A program made the position numbers and the translations under genes. The notes beneath the pieces were generated by a model, which had not been told where the DNA came from, did not search any database, and saw only the letters and a list, made by a program, of their open reading frames with translations. DNA of 64,000 nucleotides, taken from assembly GCA_937124965.1 (NCBI GenBank), contig CAKZLB010000010.1:94750-158749 (forward strand). Reading direction: 5' to 3'. This document shows positions 56,912 to 64,000 of the stretch, piece after piece. The DNA is from an uncultured Bacteroidota bacterium (lineage in GTDB: Bacteria; Bacteroidota; Bacteroidia; NS11-12g; UBA9320). Numbering within the stretch: position 1 is the first letter of the stretch; the number at the start of each line of letters is the position of its first letter.

Positions 56912-57064
56912 GGTATCAGCTTAATTAAGTGAATTCCAAGTATACTAAAAAAATGGCTAACTTGACGCCGAGAGAGACGAGAGTCTTTTTTTGACTTGAT
57001 TTTTCCGCTAAAAGACAGATACGTTTGCTTATTTCTCGTCTACAAAAAAAAGATAATCATTGTA

Positions 57065-57082
57065 GCTCGTCAGCAGACGAGC
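57065..57082 (-). terminator. 7-bp hairpin downstream of gpx
   Basis: GCTCGTC (57065-57071) pairs with GACGAGC (57076-57082) around AGCA. On the minus strand a T run follows only after about 17 bases (57048-57041), so this is a weak candidate terminator for the peroxidase gene. Confidence 0.35.
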
Positions 57083-57181
57083 CAGGCAAGAATCATCAAT
57101 AGTGTAATTTAGAAATTGCTAATTTCAATTTAGGATACTTTGAACACGAAATAGCTTTTATGATTCGAATTCAAAACAACT

Positions 57182-57691
57182 TTAATGCTCATCAGAAGGG
57201 TGTACTACTTCTTTTTTGGCTAAAAGCTTCTCAATATCTCCCTTGATTTTTGATGGAACCGTTGTTGGTGCATATCGCTTGTAAGGTTTACCATTACTGT
57301 CAATCAAAAACTTTGTGAAGTTCCACTTGATGTTTTTGCCCAACCAAGAACCTAATTCAATTTTCAGATATTTAAATAATGGGTGTGTATTTGAACCGTT
57401 GACATCAATCTTCTCAGTAAGTTGAAACGTAACTCCATGATTGATTTTACACGTTTCAGTCATTGCGTCGTTCGATAATGGTTCTTGTCCTCCAAATTGA
57501 TTGCACGGAGTTCCGATCACGACTAAACCTTGGTCCTTGTACTTTTGATGTAGTTCTTCCAATCCATCGAATTGAGGTGTTAACCCACATTGTGTTGCAG
57601 TATTTACAATCAGCACAGGTTTCTCTGCAAAGTCTTGCATCGATAGTTTTTCGCCTGAAGGGGTGTTGATGTTTAATGAGTAGAAATCCAT
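57182..57691 (-). CDS. Glutathione peroxidase family (probably thioredoxin-dependent)
   Basis: The frame begins at a GTG (57697), but the ATG at 57691 is preferred; 169 residues. The peroxidatic Cys35 is in NTATQCGLTPQ. The family motifs GTPCNQFGGQEP and WNFTKFLID supply the Gln, Trp and Asn of the active site. Cys81 (TETCKINHGVTF) occupies the position of the resolving cysteine in thioredoxin-dependent members, so thioredoxin rather than glutathione is the likely reductant. It reduces hydrogen peroxide and organic hydroperoxides in the cytoplasm. No signal peptide is present. It is 75 bp downstream of the bestrophin gene on the same strand and may share its transcript. Confidence 0.93.
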   Translation of the reverse strand: MDFYSLNINTPSGEKLSMQDFAEKPVLIVNTATQCGLTPQFDGLEELHQKYKDQGLVVIGTPCNQFGGQEPLSNDAMTETCKINHGVTFQLTEKIDVNGSNTHPLFKYLKIELGSWLGKNIKWNFTKFLIDSNGKPYKRYAPTTVPSKIKGDIEKLLAKKEVVHPSDEH

Positions 57692-57766
57692 GTTCACGTT
57701 TTAAAGTATTACCTTAACTCGTTAACAAAAGAATTGAGATTTTGATTTAAGAATCCTTAACTCTAC

Positions 57767-58816
57767 TTACATCTGAACATCATTCACATTCTCAAATGGT
57801 TGAGGAATGTTTGATGAATCTTCTTCAATTAATTGAAGAATGTCGCGCGTGATACCTCTTGATATGTTTGATATCGGTACATCATTAGGAGAACCTTCAA
57901 ACGGATTTTCGCCTGCCAATCCAATGCGTAACATAGTGTTAAAAACCCAAATTACAATTACTGTGAACGGTATGTTAAACCAAACAAAATAATTACCAAT
58001 CCATTGATGTGTGTTCGATATCTCAACACCCATTTTCGCAAAAGATGGAATGATTGCCATTGGCAATAACCACATGAAAATATGAACAAAGTGATAGCCT
58101 ATACTGCCGTACTGTTTTGGGTATGGGAAATTCTTTATTCGTTCCGCTTTGCCTTGTAGTGCTGTTAACTCTTGTAACATTCCCTGAAGGTTTAAAAGAG
58201 AAAAGTCCCACAACTTCTTTTCGTCAGTAATTTTTCTTAAGTGCTTTGATTGTAAACTGATAAGAGCATTTGGTTTATTATCCATCGTCATCACGTAGTC
58301 GAATTCTTCTTGTGATAAATATGGTTTTAATTCGTCCTCCAAAGGTGCAGTGAATTCAGGTATATTGTACGCAAACTGAGTGTTTTTGTGATTGGTTTCA
58401 TAAGATGCTTCCCAAGACTTTTTAGTTCGCATAGCATAACGAAGCGCGGTTAGCCAAGCAATATGACGATGTGTGATCGTTTGAAGGAGCTCGGTCTCTT
58501 CTTTACTTGCTTCTGCACGATGCATATAGAAGCTGTCTCTTACTGTAATTATTAACGACCGTGACGTGTTAACAATTCCTCCCCAAATTTTTCGTGCTTC
58601 CCAAATGCGATCGTATGCAGCATTGTTTTGAAAACCGACCATAAACGCAACTGCTGTACCAATTAAACCAACGGGTGTCAGCGGCACTTGAAGCCATTTA
58701 ATATTTAAAAGCTCATAAAGAATTGTAACTGCAGTTGCTAAAACGACAAAGAATATCAGTTCCCTTTTTGTCCAAATAATTACGCTCTTAAAGGGAAATC
58801 GTCGTTGAGTATACAT
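57767..58816 (-). CDS. Bestrophin-family ion channel
   Basis: A 349-residue inner-membrane protein of the bestrophin/UPF0187 (YneE) family. Helices lie at about 18-36 (ELIFFVVLATAVTILYELL), 43-63, 237-258 and 270-292. Signatures seen are YDRIWEARKIWGGIVNTSRS after helix 2 and GLAGENPFEGSPNDVPIS near the C-terminus. Characterised bacterial members form pentameric channels that conduct monovalent ions, some cations and some anions; selectivity here cannot be read from the sequence. It lies between a T9SS-protein gene (65 bp upstream) and glutathione peroxidase, all on the minus strand. Confidence 0.93.
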   Translation of the reverse strand: MYTQRRFPFKSVIIWTKRELIFFVVLATAVTILYELLNIKWLQVPLTPVGLIGTAVAFMVGFQNNAAYDRIWEARKIWGGIVNTSRSLIITVRDSFYMHRAEASKEETELLQTITHRHIAWLTALRYAMRTKKSWEASYETNHKNTQFAYNIPEFTAPLEDELKPYLSQEEFDYVMTMDNKPNALISLQSKHLRKITDEKKLWDFSLLNLQGMLQELTALQGKAERIKNFPYPKQYGSIGYHFVHIFMWLLPMAIIPSFAKMGVEISNTHQWIGNYFVWFNIPFTVIVIWVFNTMLRIGLAGENPFEGSPNDVPISNISRGITRDILQLIEEDSSNIPQPFENVNDVQM

Positions 58817-58881
58817 ATGTTGTTTTTGACAATATTACGTATAACCGCTTAAAATTCGGACAGTTCTGTCGATTGTAGCAG

Positions 58882-59970
58882 TTATTGCTTTATGATAAGA
58901 TGATTTTGTGTCACCTTACTTGAATCGCTAATAGATAGAATATAGGTGCCCGTTTCGCCAACTAATTCAAAATCTATGTGAGATTGATTATTGTATGTCG
59001 AGGTGCTAACTAATTTTCCAAATAAGTCAAATTGTTGAATGGTTAACTGTTCTGATCCATTCTCGAGTGATATGGTCACTGAGCCATTTGAAGGGTTGGG
59101 GTAGATAGTGAGTTTTGCAGCATTAAGTGAGCCAACACTTGAATTTTGAACGCTAACACAATCAGACGTATCAACACAACCAGTTTTTGTAATTTCAACC
59201 GCATACTCACCCGATTTTAAAGTTATAAACGATGAATTCGTTTCACCAGAAACGATACCAAAATTTGGACAATCTAGCCATTGATACCTTGCGTCTGACT
59301 CTTGCGTCATTATGGTGTCTCCGTTGGTTGTTACATTTACATTAACTGAATTAATTGTTAAATCAATACTGATAATACTGTCGCATCCTTGATCATTTGA
59401 TACGGTGTCTTGATACATTCCAGACACTGTCCAAACTTTACCACTTGGCGAGGTGTACGAGTTACAAGCAGTTTCGGTTATTGATCCATAGCTACGGCAA
59501 TCCGTGCTTCTGATGTATTCAAATCCACCACCTGGGCCACCACCCGACCACGAAGTAAATTTTATATCGATGTAGATGCTGTCGTGCTCCAAAAACAACA
59601 CCATATCCTTATTAATGGCATTATTCGGTTTATTATTTACCGCCGTTGTCCATTCTGCAAAAGTCAAAGTTGCTATATCAGCGGTAGTTCCCATCGACCA
59701 TAGAGTACCTTTTGGAGAACCAGCAACATAACCGCTGTTTGCTTTTATGTTGAATATGCTCTTTGTGTCTTGTCTTGTCAGCCAAACACTATCAGATAGT
59801 CTGTCTTGATTGGCGGCTTGAGTCCAGTCGGCTAAATCCGCTTTTGTAAAAGTGATACTTGGGCCTTTCCAAATTCCTTGGCTCTGAGCACTTGCAGACA
59901 AAGTTCCAAAGAAAAGCAAGCATATCGATACTGAAGACACAGCGGTCTTGAATAGATTTTTTACGTTCAT
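58882..59970 (-). CDS. T9SS protein, short paralogue with one Cys-repeat
   Basis: A 362-residue protein with a signal peptide (about 1-29). Residues about 30-150 form a domain opening GIWKGPSITFTKADLADWTQ with DRLSDSVWLTRQDTKSIFNI, closely matching the same part of the adjacent 59988 protein. I know this domain from other Bacteroidota secreted proteins but not its function. One repeat of about 48 residues (TETACNSYTSPSGKVWTVSG ... GCDSIISIDLTIN) follows, where the partner has seven. A short Cys-containing Ig-like unit and a T9SS type A domain (LTIYPNPSNGSVTI, GTYILSISDSSK) end it. Its start is 17 bp after the partner's stop, so the pair is a tandem duplication in one transcript. Confidence 0.85.
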   Translation of the reverse strand: MNVKNLFKTAVSSVSICLLFFGTLSASAQSQGIWKGPSITFTKADLADWTQAANQDRLSDSVWLTRQDTKSIFNIKANSGYVAGSPKGTLWSMGTTADIATLTFAEWTTAVNNKPNNAINKDMVLFLEHDSIYIDIKFTSWSGGGPGGGFEYIRSTDCRSYGSITETACNSYTSPSGKVWTVSGMYQDTVSNDQGCDSIISIDLTINSVNVNVTTNGDTIMTQESDARYQWLDCPNFGIVSGETNSSFITLKSGEYAVEITKTGCVDTSDCVSVQNSSVGSLNAAKLTIYPNPSNGSVTISLENGSEQLTIQQFDLFGKLVSTSTYNNQSHIDFELVGETGTYILSISDSSKVTQNHLIIKQ

Positions 59971-59987
59971 AATGTTAAATGGGGTCT

Positions 59988-62012
59988 TTAGTCAACAATC
60001 ATCAATGAGTTAAACACGAAGTCGTTTCCATATACGCGAATGAAGTAAACACCACTTGAAACACTAGATGGTAGATCGATTGTCATCAGTTGTGATGTTG
60101 GAGTTGTCTCAAACATTTTCGTGCCGTTTGCAGTATAAATACCAATTGATTTAACGTTTGAAACAGCTGTTTTTAAATCGATTGTGAAGGTGCCGTTATT
60201 CGGGTTCGGAAAGATGCTAATTCCAAAAGGATTTTGAAGCTTATCTATGCTCAAATTCATCTCAATACACTCTGAAGTGTCTTTATTCCATTGATTGCTA
60301 AGTTCAACAGCATATCGTCCTTTCTTAGTCACCGTAAACGACTGGGAAGTTTCCCCGCTTACAGGAGAATAGTTGTCGTTACAATCTAACCACTGATAAT
60401 CAACACCGGTTGCAACAGCTGTTAATACATCATCAGTTTTAGTTACGTCCAAGCTTACAGTTTCAACAGTTAAGTCGAAGGTCATAACCGAATCACAACC
60501 TGCTTCGTTTGGAATTGTGTCTGTGTATATTCCGTTACTTGTCCAGATGTAATTCCCACTTGGTGAATGATATCGGTTAATCGCCGCAGATATCGTTTGA
60601 GAAGACGTACTTGGTTCAATTTTAGTGAAGTCAGTTTCTACCACAGAATCACACAACATATCTACAGTGTTTAAGGTGTCATAGTAAATTCCTGTTACGG
60701 TGTACATGGTTTTATTACTTGGAGAAGAAATCGGTTCACATGAAGTGATCTTTCTAGAAGATGTGAAAGGGTTTATAGTTAAATTAATCTCTAATACAGA
60801 GTCACATCCCGCACGAGACATCAAAGTATCTCTGTAAATACCTGTCTTTCCCCACACATACTTACCAGAAGGTGAAGGGTAGGAAACTGCACAAATAGAT
60901 CTATTTTGTTTGGTCAGCTTGGCATTATTTATTGTTAATGATAAATCTATAATGGAATCACAACCTGTCGATGTTTGTAGAGTGTCTAAATAGTTTCCTG
61001 ATGCAGTGTACATATTATTAGAGGCGGAAATGTACTGTTCACACGCTGCCTCAGTCACTTTAGTAATTTTCGAATTGTTTATGGTCAATTCTACTGTTAA
61101 TGCTGTGTCACAAGTGCCAACGGCGGCTAACACATCTTGATATGTTCCAGAGGTTTTCCAAACATGTTTCCCGCTTGGCGAGCGGAAACTATCACAAGCA
61201 GATACTGAAATACTTTTGGTTGGCACATTATAGATAAACACGTTCGCTATTAAAAATGAATCTCTACCGCAAACAGTACCATTTTTCAACGTATCAGTAT
61301 AGGTTCCTGTTGCTGTTACAACACGCTTACTTATTGGAAGTGTTACTGATCCACACCCCGAATAAAACTTCTTTTCTGTGTCTTGATCATAAACATTTAG
61401 AACAAATGTCATAATAGAATCGCAACCAGCTTTATTTAGGATCGTGTCTTGATAGACGCCGGCTTTTTTCCAAACATATTTTTTACTCGGCGAAACTAAG
61501 CTGTCACAAAATGATTCTTTTATTTCTACAAAGCTTCGGCAATCGGTGCTTCTAACATACGAAAAACCACCTCCAGCACCACCTTGAGTCCAAGAGGTAA
61601 ATTTTATATCAATATAAATACTATCAACTTCTAGATATAAAACCATGTTTCTATTCACCATTCCAGGAGGGTTGTCATTCACCGTAGTTTGCCAATCCCT
61701 AAACGTAAGTTTCGAAACGTCTGCAGTCGTACCGAAGGCCCATTTTGTTCCTTTCGGAGAATTGTAGGTTGCATAACCACTGCTCGTTTTTATGTTAAAT
61801 ATTCCTTCAGTTGTTTGCCGTGTAATCCAAACGGTATCGGTTAATCTATCTTGATTTGCAGCACTTGTGTGTGAAGCGTAATCCTTCTTGGTAAATGTTA
61901 TGTCGGCCCCAGTCCAAATGCCATTGATTTGAGCGGATGCCATAGATGAGAAAGCGAAAACCCCAATTAGAAATAGGAAGATGTGTTGAATTTTGTTTAG
62001 TGGTTGATTCAT
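59988..62012 (-). CDS. T9SS protein, long paralogue with seven Cys-repeats
   Basis: The frame starts at a TTG (62024); the ATG at 62012 is preferred, giving 674 residues and a signal peptide (MNQPLNKIQHIFLFLIGVFA). The first domain (about 30-155) is the partner's, with GIWTGADITFTKKDYASHTS and SIYIDIKFTSWTQGGAGGGF. Seven repeats of about 48 residues follow, each with Cys or its equivalent near the start, SPSGKxVWxxxGxYxDTL in the middle, and GCDSxxxxxLTI at the end. One repeat has lost the first Cys (AINRYHSPSGNY). A Cys-containing Ig-like unit (YQWLDCNDNYSPVSGETSQS) and a T9SS type A domain (ISIFPNPNNGTFTI, SGVYFIRVYGND) end it. The repeats probably build a stalk. Confidence 0.87.
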   Translation of the reverse strand: MNQPLNKIQHIFLFLIGVFAFSSMASAQINGIWTGADITFTKKDYASHTSAANQDRLTDTVWITRQTTEGIFNIKTSSGYATYNSPKGTKWAFGTTADVSKLTFRDWQTTVNDNPPGMVNRNMVLYLEVDSIYIDIKFTSWTQGGAGGGFSYVRSTDCRSFVEIKESFCDSLVSPSKKYVWKKAGVYQDTILNKAGCDSIMTFVLNVYDQDTEKKFYSGCGSVTLPISKRVVTATGTYTDTLKNGTVCGRDSFLIANVFIYNVPTKSISVSACDSFRSPSGKHVWKTSGTYQDVLAAVGTCDTALTVELTINNSKITKVTEAACEQYISASNNMYTASGNYLDTLQTSTGCDSIIDLSLTINNAKLTKQNRSICAVSYPSPSGKYVWGKTGIYRDTLMSRAGCDSVLEINLTINPFTSSRKITSCEPISSPSNKTMYTVTGIYYDTLNTVDMLCDSVVETDFTKIEPSTSSQTISAAINRYHSPSGNYIWTSNGIYTDTIPNEAGCDSVMTFDLTVETVSLDVTKTDDVLTAVATGVDYQWLDCNDNYSPVSGETSQSFTVTKKGRYAVELSNQWNKDTSECIEMNLSIDKLQNPFGISIFPNPNNGTFTIDLKTAVSNVKSIGIYTANGTKMFETTPTSQLMTIDLPSSVSSGVYFIRVYGNDFVFNSLMIVD

Positions 62013-62245
62013 TATATAAGGCAATTAGTGGCGTCTGTTTAACTTGTGTGGCCTTATGATGTGCCAAAGTTTGATACGGACAGGTCGAATTTACAAAATT
62101 TATTGAAGTTGAATTCACTTTTTTTAAGTGCTTACAGCGTGATTTTAAAGAAAAAGTTATCCTTTTTGACGGTTAAAAGTGAAAAAATGGAAATGGTTGT
62201 ATCTTGCCACCACATGAGAACATTTAATTCAGTGATTTATATTCG

Positions 62246-62872
62246 ATGAGAAGTATTACTCTTCCATTAATAGTTAGCATCGTTATGGTGTGTCTTGTTT
62301 TTGCGTTTTTTGAAAGCCTTGAAACCTACTTTAATTCTGCTATCGCTAAAGCAACCAACGACCCAATGAGTTATTCGTTATTGAGTTTTGGAATTTTGTC
62401 TTCCGATATACTTTTACCTGTTCCTTCGAGTATTATAATGTATTCTAACGGCTTAGTATTAGGGATTACATATGGGTTTGCATTATCCTTTGTTTCATCG
62501 TTAGTCTCCTCGGTTTTGGGATATATTTTTGGGGGATTTACGAATTACAAAAAGAGAGGACAATCCGTGAAAGCACAAAAAATAATAGATCGTTTTGGAA
62601 GTGCAGCGATAGTGTTAACTCGTGGAATTCCTATTCTATCTGAGAGCATTAGCTTTACAGCTGGTTATAACCGCGTTAACATTAAGAATTTTTTACTACT
62701 GAACTGTATAGGTTATGTTCCTATCTGTTTGATTTATAGTCTCTTTGGAAGTTGGGGTAAAGAAAATAACGCCTTCCTATTGTCGTTTGGTTTATCACTT
62801 ATAGCCTCAGCGATTATTTGGTTTTTTGGCCGATCATTATTAACCCAGTCAAACAAGAGTGTTGAAGAATAA
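62246..62872 (+). CDS. VTT/DedA-type (SNARE-associated) membrane protein
   Basis: A 208-residue inner-membrane protein with about five hydrophobic helices and a VTT-domain pattern. This comprises a re-entrant region LPVPSSIIMYSNGLVLGITY, a small-residue helix (SFVSSLVSSVLGYIFGG), the conserved Arg segment SAAIVLTRGIPILSESISFT, and AGYNRVNIKNFLLLNCIGYV. DedA/VTT proteins have been linked to lipid scrambling and undecaprenyl-phosphate recycling in the inner membrane. Its stop overlaps the start of the next gene by 14 bp. The pairing with an outer-membrane barrel of the Omp85 superfamily suggests a joint role in envelope biogenesis, which is inference. Confidence 0.85.
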   Translation: MRSITLPLIVSIVMVCLVFAFFESLETYFNSAIAKATNDPMSYSLLSFGILSSDILLPVPSSIIMYSNGLVLGITYGFALSFVSSLVSSVLGYIFGGFTNYKKRGQSVKAQKIIDRFGSAAIVLTRGIPILSESISFTAGYNRVNIKNFLLLNCIGYVPICLIYSLFGSWGKENNAFLLSFGLSLIASAIIWFFGRSLLTQSNKSVEE

Positions 62873-63929
62873 GTTTTCTATCGTTCTGGTTTTATTTTTC
62901 CAACTGTGCAGTTGGAGTGTATGCGCTCAAACAGATGATTCGACACAACTGAGTGTAAAAAGAATCAAGGTGCTACCGGTGCCTACTTTTGGGTATGAAC
63001 CTGAAACCAAGACGCATGTTGGTGCGGTTTGCTTGTTTACTATAAACCTTCATAATGACAGTTTAACACGACAATCGAATGCGAAGCTAGAGCTCAACTA
63101 TACATTCAGAAATCAAATGATTATTGAGTCGGAATGGAACTATTTTTCGAAAAAGGAAAAATGGTATTCTGATGGGGTTTTACATGTGTCCTACTATCCT
63201 GATTTTTATTATGGTATTGGTCCTAATTCTAATAGTTCAGGTGAGCTTTTGTTTAGTACAAATCGGTTGAAAGGAGATGTCGGACTTTACAGAAACGTCG
63301 TAAAAAAACTCTTTTTAGGTGGAGGAATACGGTACTATCGGTATTCAAATGTGGCAAGTGACGAACGCATTGATTTTGGCGAGTTGAGTGATGCAGAAAA
63401 CCTTGGAGTAAAGGCGTCACTTTTTAAAGATACGCGCAATAATTTGTTGAATGCAACGGATGGAGTTTACGCCTTAATGGATGTCGAGCATAATTTCAGT
63501 GCATTGAATTACTGGAAACTTGGAATCGATTTAAGGAAATATTTTTCAAACAATAAAGGCTTTAGTCTTTCAACCAGGTTGTTTAATAGTTTTATTCTAA
63601 ACACGCCTACTTTTTATGATTACAATATTCTGGGTGGGGATGATTTTGTAAGAGGCTACTTTTATGGCCGATATCGTGATAAACACCTAAGTACTTTGCA
63701 AACAGAAATCCGCACACCACATATCTTTCGATTTGGTATGGCTGTGATTGGTGGAATTTCGTCACTGTACAACGCACCGTCAATGTTATTTGACACCATT
63801 CGACCCAATTATGGATTGGGGTTACGGTACTTGGTCGACAAAAACGACAAGATAAATTTACGATTAGACTATGTGATTGGAAGCCCTGGAAACAGCGGTT
63901 TCTACATTAGTTTCGGAGAGTCGTTTTAA
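62859..63929 (+). CDS. Omp85-like surface-antigen (BamA/TamA-type) barrel protein
   Basis: A 356-residue outer-membrane protein with a signal peptide (MLKNKFSIVLVLFFQLCSWS). The start is a GTG at 62859, or a TTG one codon later, inside the preceding gene; no ATG gives a full signal peptide. The body matches the bacterial surface antigen (D15) barrel: GASLFKDTRNNLLNATDG-like strands (KASLFKDTRNNLLNATDGVY) and LGGDDFVRGYFYGRYRDKHL, in which VRGY corresponds to the conserved VRGF/Y loop that enters the barrel. It has no POTRA domains, being shorter than BamA or TamA. The final TAA overlaps the first two bases of the MITE copy at 63928. Confidence 0.85.
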   Translation: MLKNKFSIVLVLFFQLCSWSVCAQTDDSTQLSVKRIKVLPVPTFGYEPETKTHVGAVCLFTINLHNDSLTRQSNAKLELNYTFRNQMIIESEWNYFSKKEKWYSDGVLHVSYYPDFYYGIGPNSNSSGELLFSTNRLKGDVGLYRNVVKKLFLGGGIRYYRYSNVASDERIDFGELSDAENLGVKASLFKDTRNNLLNATDGVYALMDVEHNFSALNYWKLGIDLRKYFSNNKGFSLSTRLFNSFILNTPTFYDYNILGGDDFVRGYFYGRYRDKHLSTLQTEIRTPHIFRFGMAVIGGISSLYNAPSMLFDTIRPNYGLGLRYLVDKNDKINLRLDYVIGSPGNSGFYISFGESF

Positions 63930-64000
63930 CCTGAGTTCGATTCTTCTTTATAGGTTTAGAATTTCATAAAAGTCAATAGACAAGGCGGTTTTGTGAAGAT
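63928..64000. mobile_element. Second MITE-like copy (truncated by window end)
   Basis: The last 73 bases of the window are identical, base for base, to 32809-32881, the left end of the MITE-like element, starting AACCTGAGTTCGAT. The remainder lies outside the window. Here too the element begins at the second base of a gene's TAA stop codon. Confidence 0.85.

Overview
This AT-rich window comes from a Bacteroidota genome, most likely Flavobacteriales of the Crocinitomicaceae/Cryomorphaceae type. The main evidence is at least eleven large secreted proteins with C-terminal type IX secretion (T9SS) sorting domains. One of these carries a gliding-motility-associated (type B) C-terminus. Other supporting signs are Bacteroidota-style promoters (TAnnTTTG -7 box), weak or absent Shine-Dalgarno sites, an ECF sigma factor paired with a membrane-spanning anti-sigma/outer-membrane barrel fusion, and a bestrophin-family channel. 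The family-level placement is inference.

Layout. 1-2316: a secreted protein with six CHRD domains, minus strand, running off the left edge. 2317-3081: a noncoding gap with several stem-loops. 3082-9299: a plus-strand operon of lipoprotein, secreted propeller-like protein, propeller-sensor histidine kinase and NarL-type response regulator. 9418-13837: minus-strand YqgE, Nramp-family transporter, a T9SS protein and GAPDH. 13993-14064: tRNA-Glu, whose 3' end is repeated at 17304, bracketing a VCBS-repeat T9SS protein. 17729-29788: four large surface proteins (M43 metalloprotease/beta-helix, SBBP propeller, beta-helix/PKD, IgGFc-binding-like). 30053-32810: a lipocalin-like lipoprotein, an NlpC/P60 hydrolase and an outer-membrane protein. 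32809-33073: a 265-bp MITE-like element, with a second copy starting at 63928 and a solo end at 24579. 33083-40371: a PKD/T9SS protein, a YD-like secreted protein, a dual-membrane anti-sigma/barrel protein, its ECF sigma factor, and another T9SS protein. 40662-47827: a tight three-gene operon of a TPR/MORN protein, a transglutaminase-like protein and a paralogue that has lost the catalytic residues. 48184-50595: two GH17-like glycosidases in tandem and a CBS-domain protein. 50690-62012: a 2073-residue propeller T9SS protein, glutathione peroxidase, bestrophin, and a tandem pair of paralogous T9SS proteins that differ mainly in repeat number. 62246-63929: a VTT/DedA-type membrane protein overlapping an Omp85-like barrel protein.

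How it fits together. Most of the coding capacity is devoted to the cell surface: proteins exported by Sec, carried across the outer membrane by T9SS and anchored or released. Two regulatory modules (kinase/regulator at 5455-9299, ECF sigma with trans-envelope anti-sigma at 36725-38667) probably tie envelope or extracellular conditions to gene expression. Housekeeping genes (gapA, tRNA-Glu, gpx, yqgE) are scattered between them. The strongest leads for unusual biology are the sigma/anti-sigma-barrel pair, the MORN/transglutaminase operon, the MITE family and the tRNA-Glu-flanked segment.
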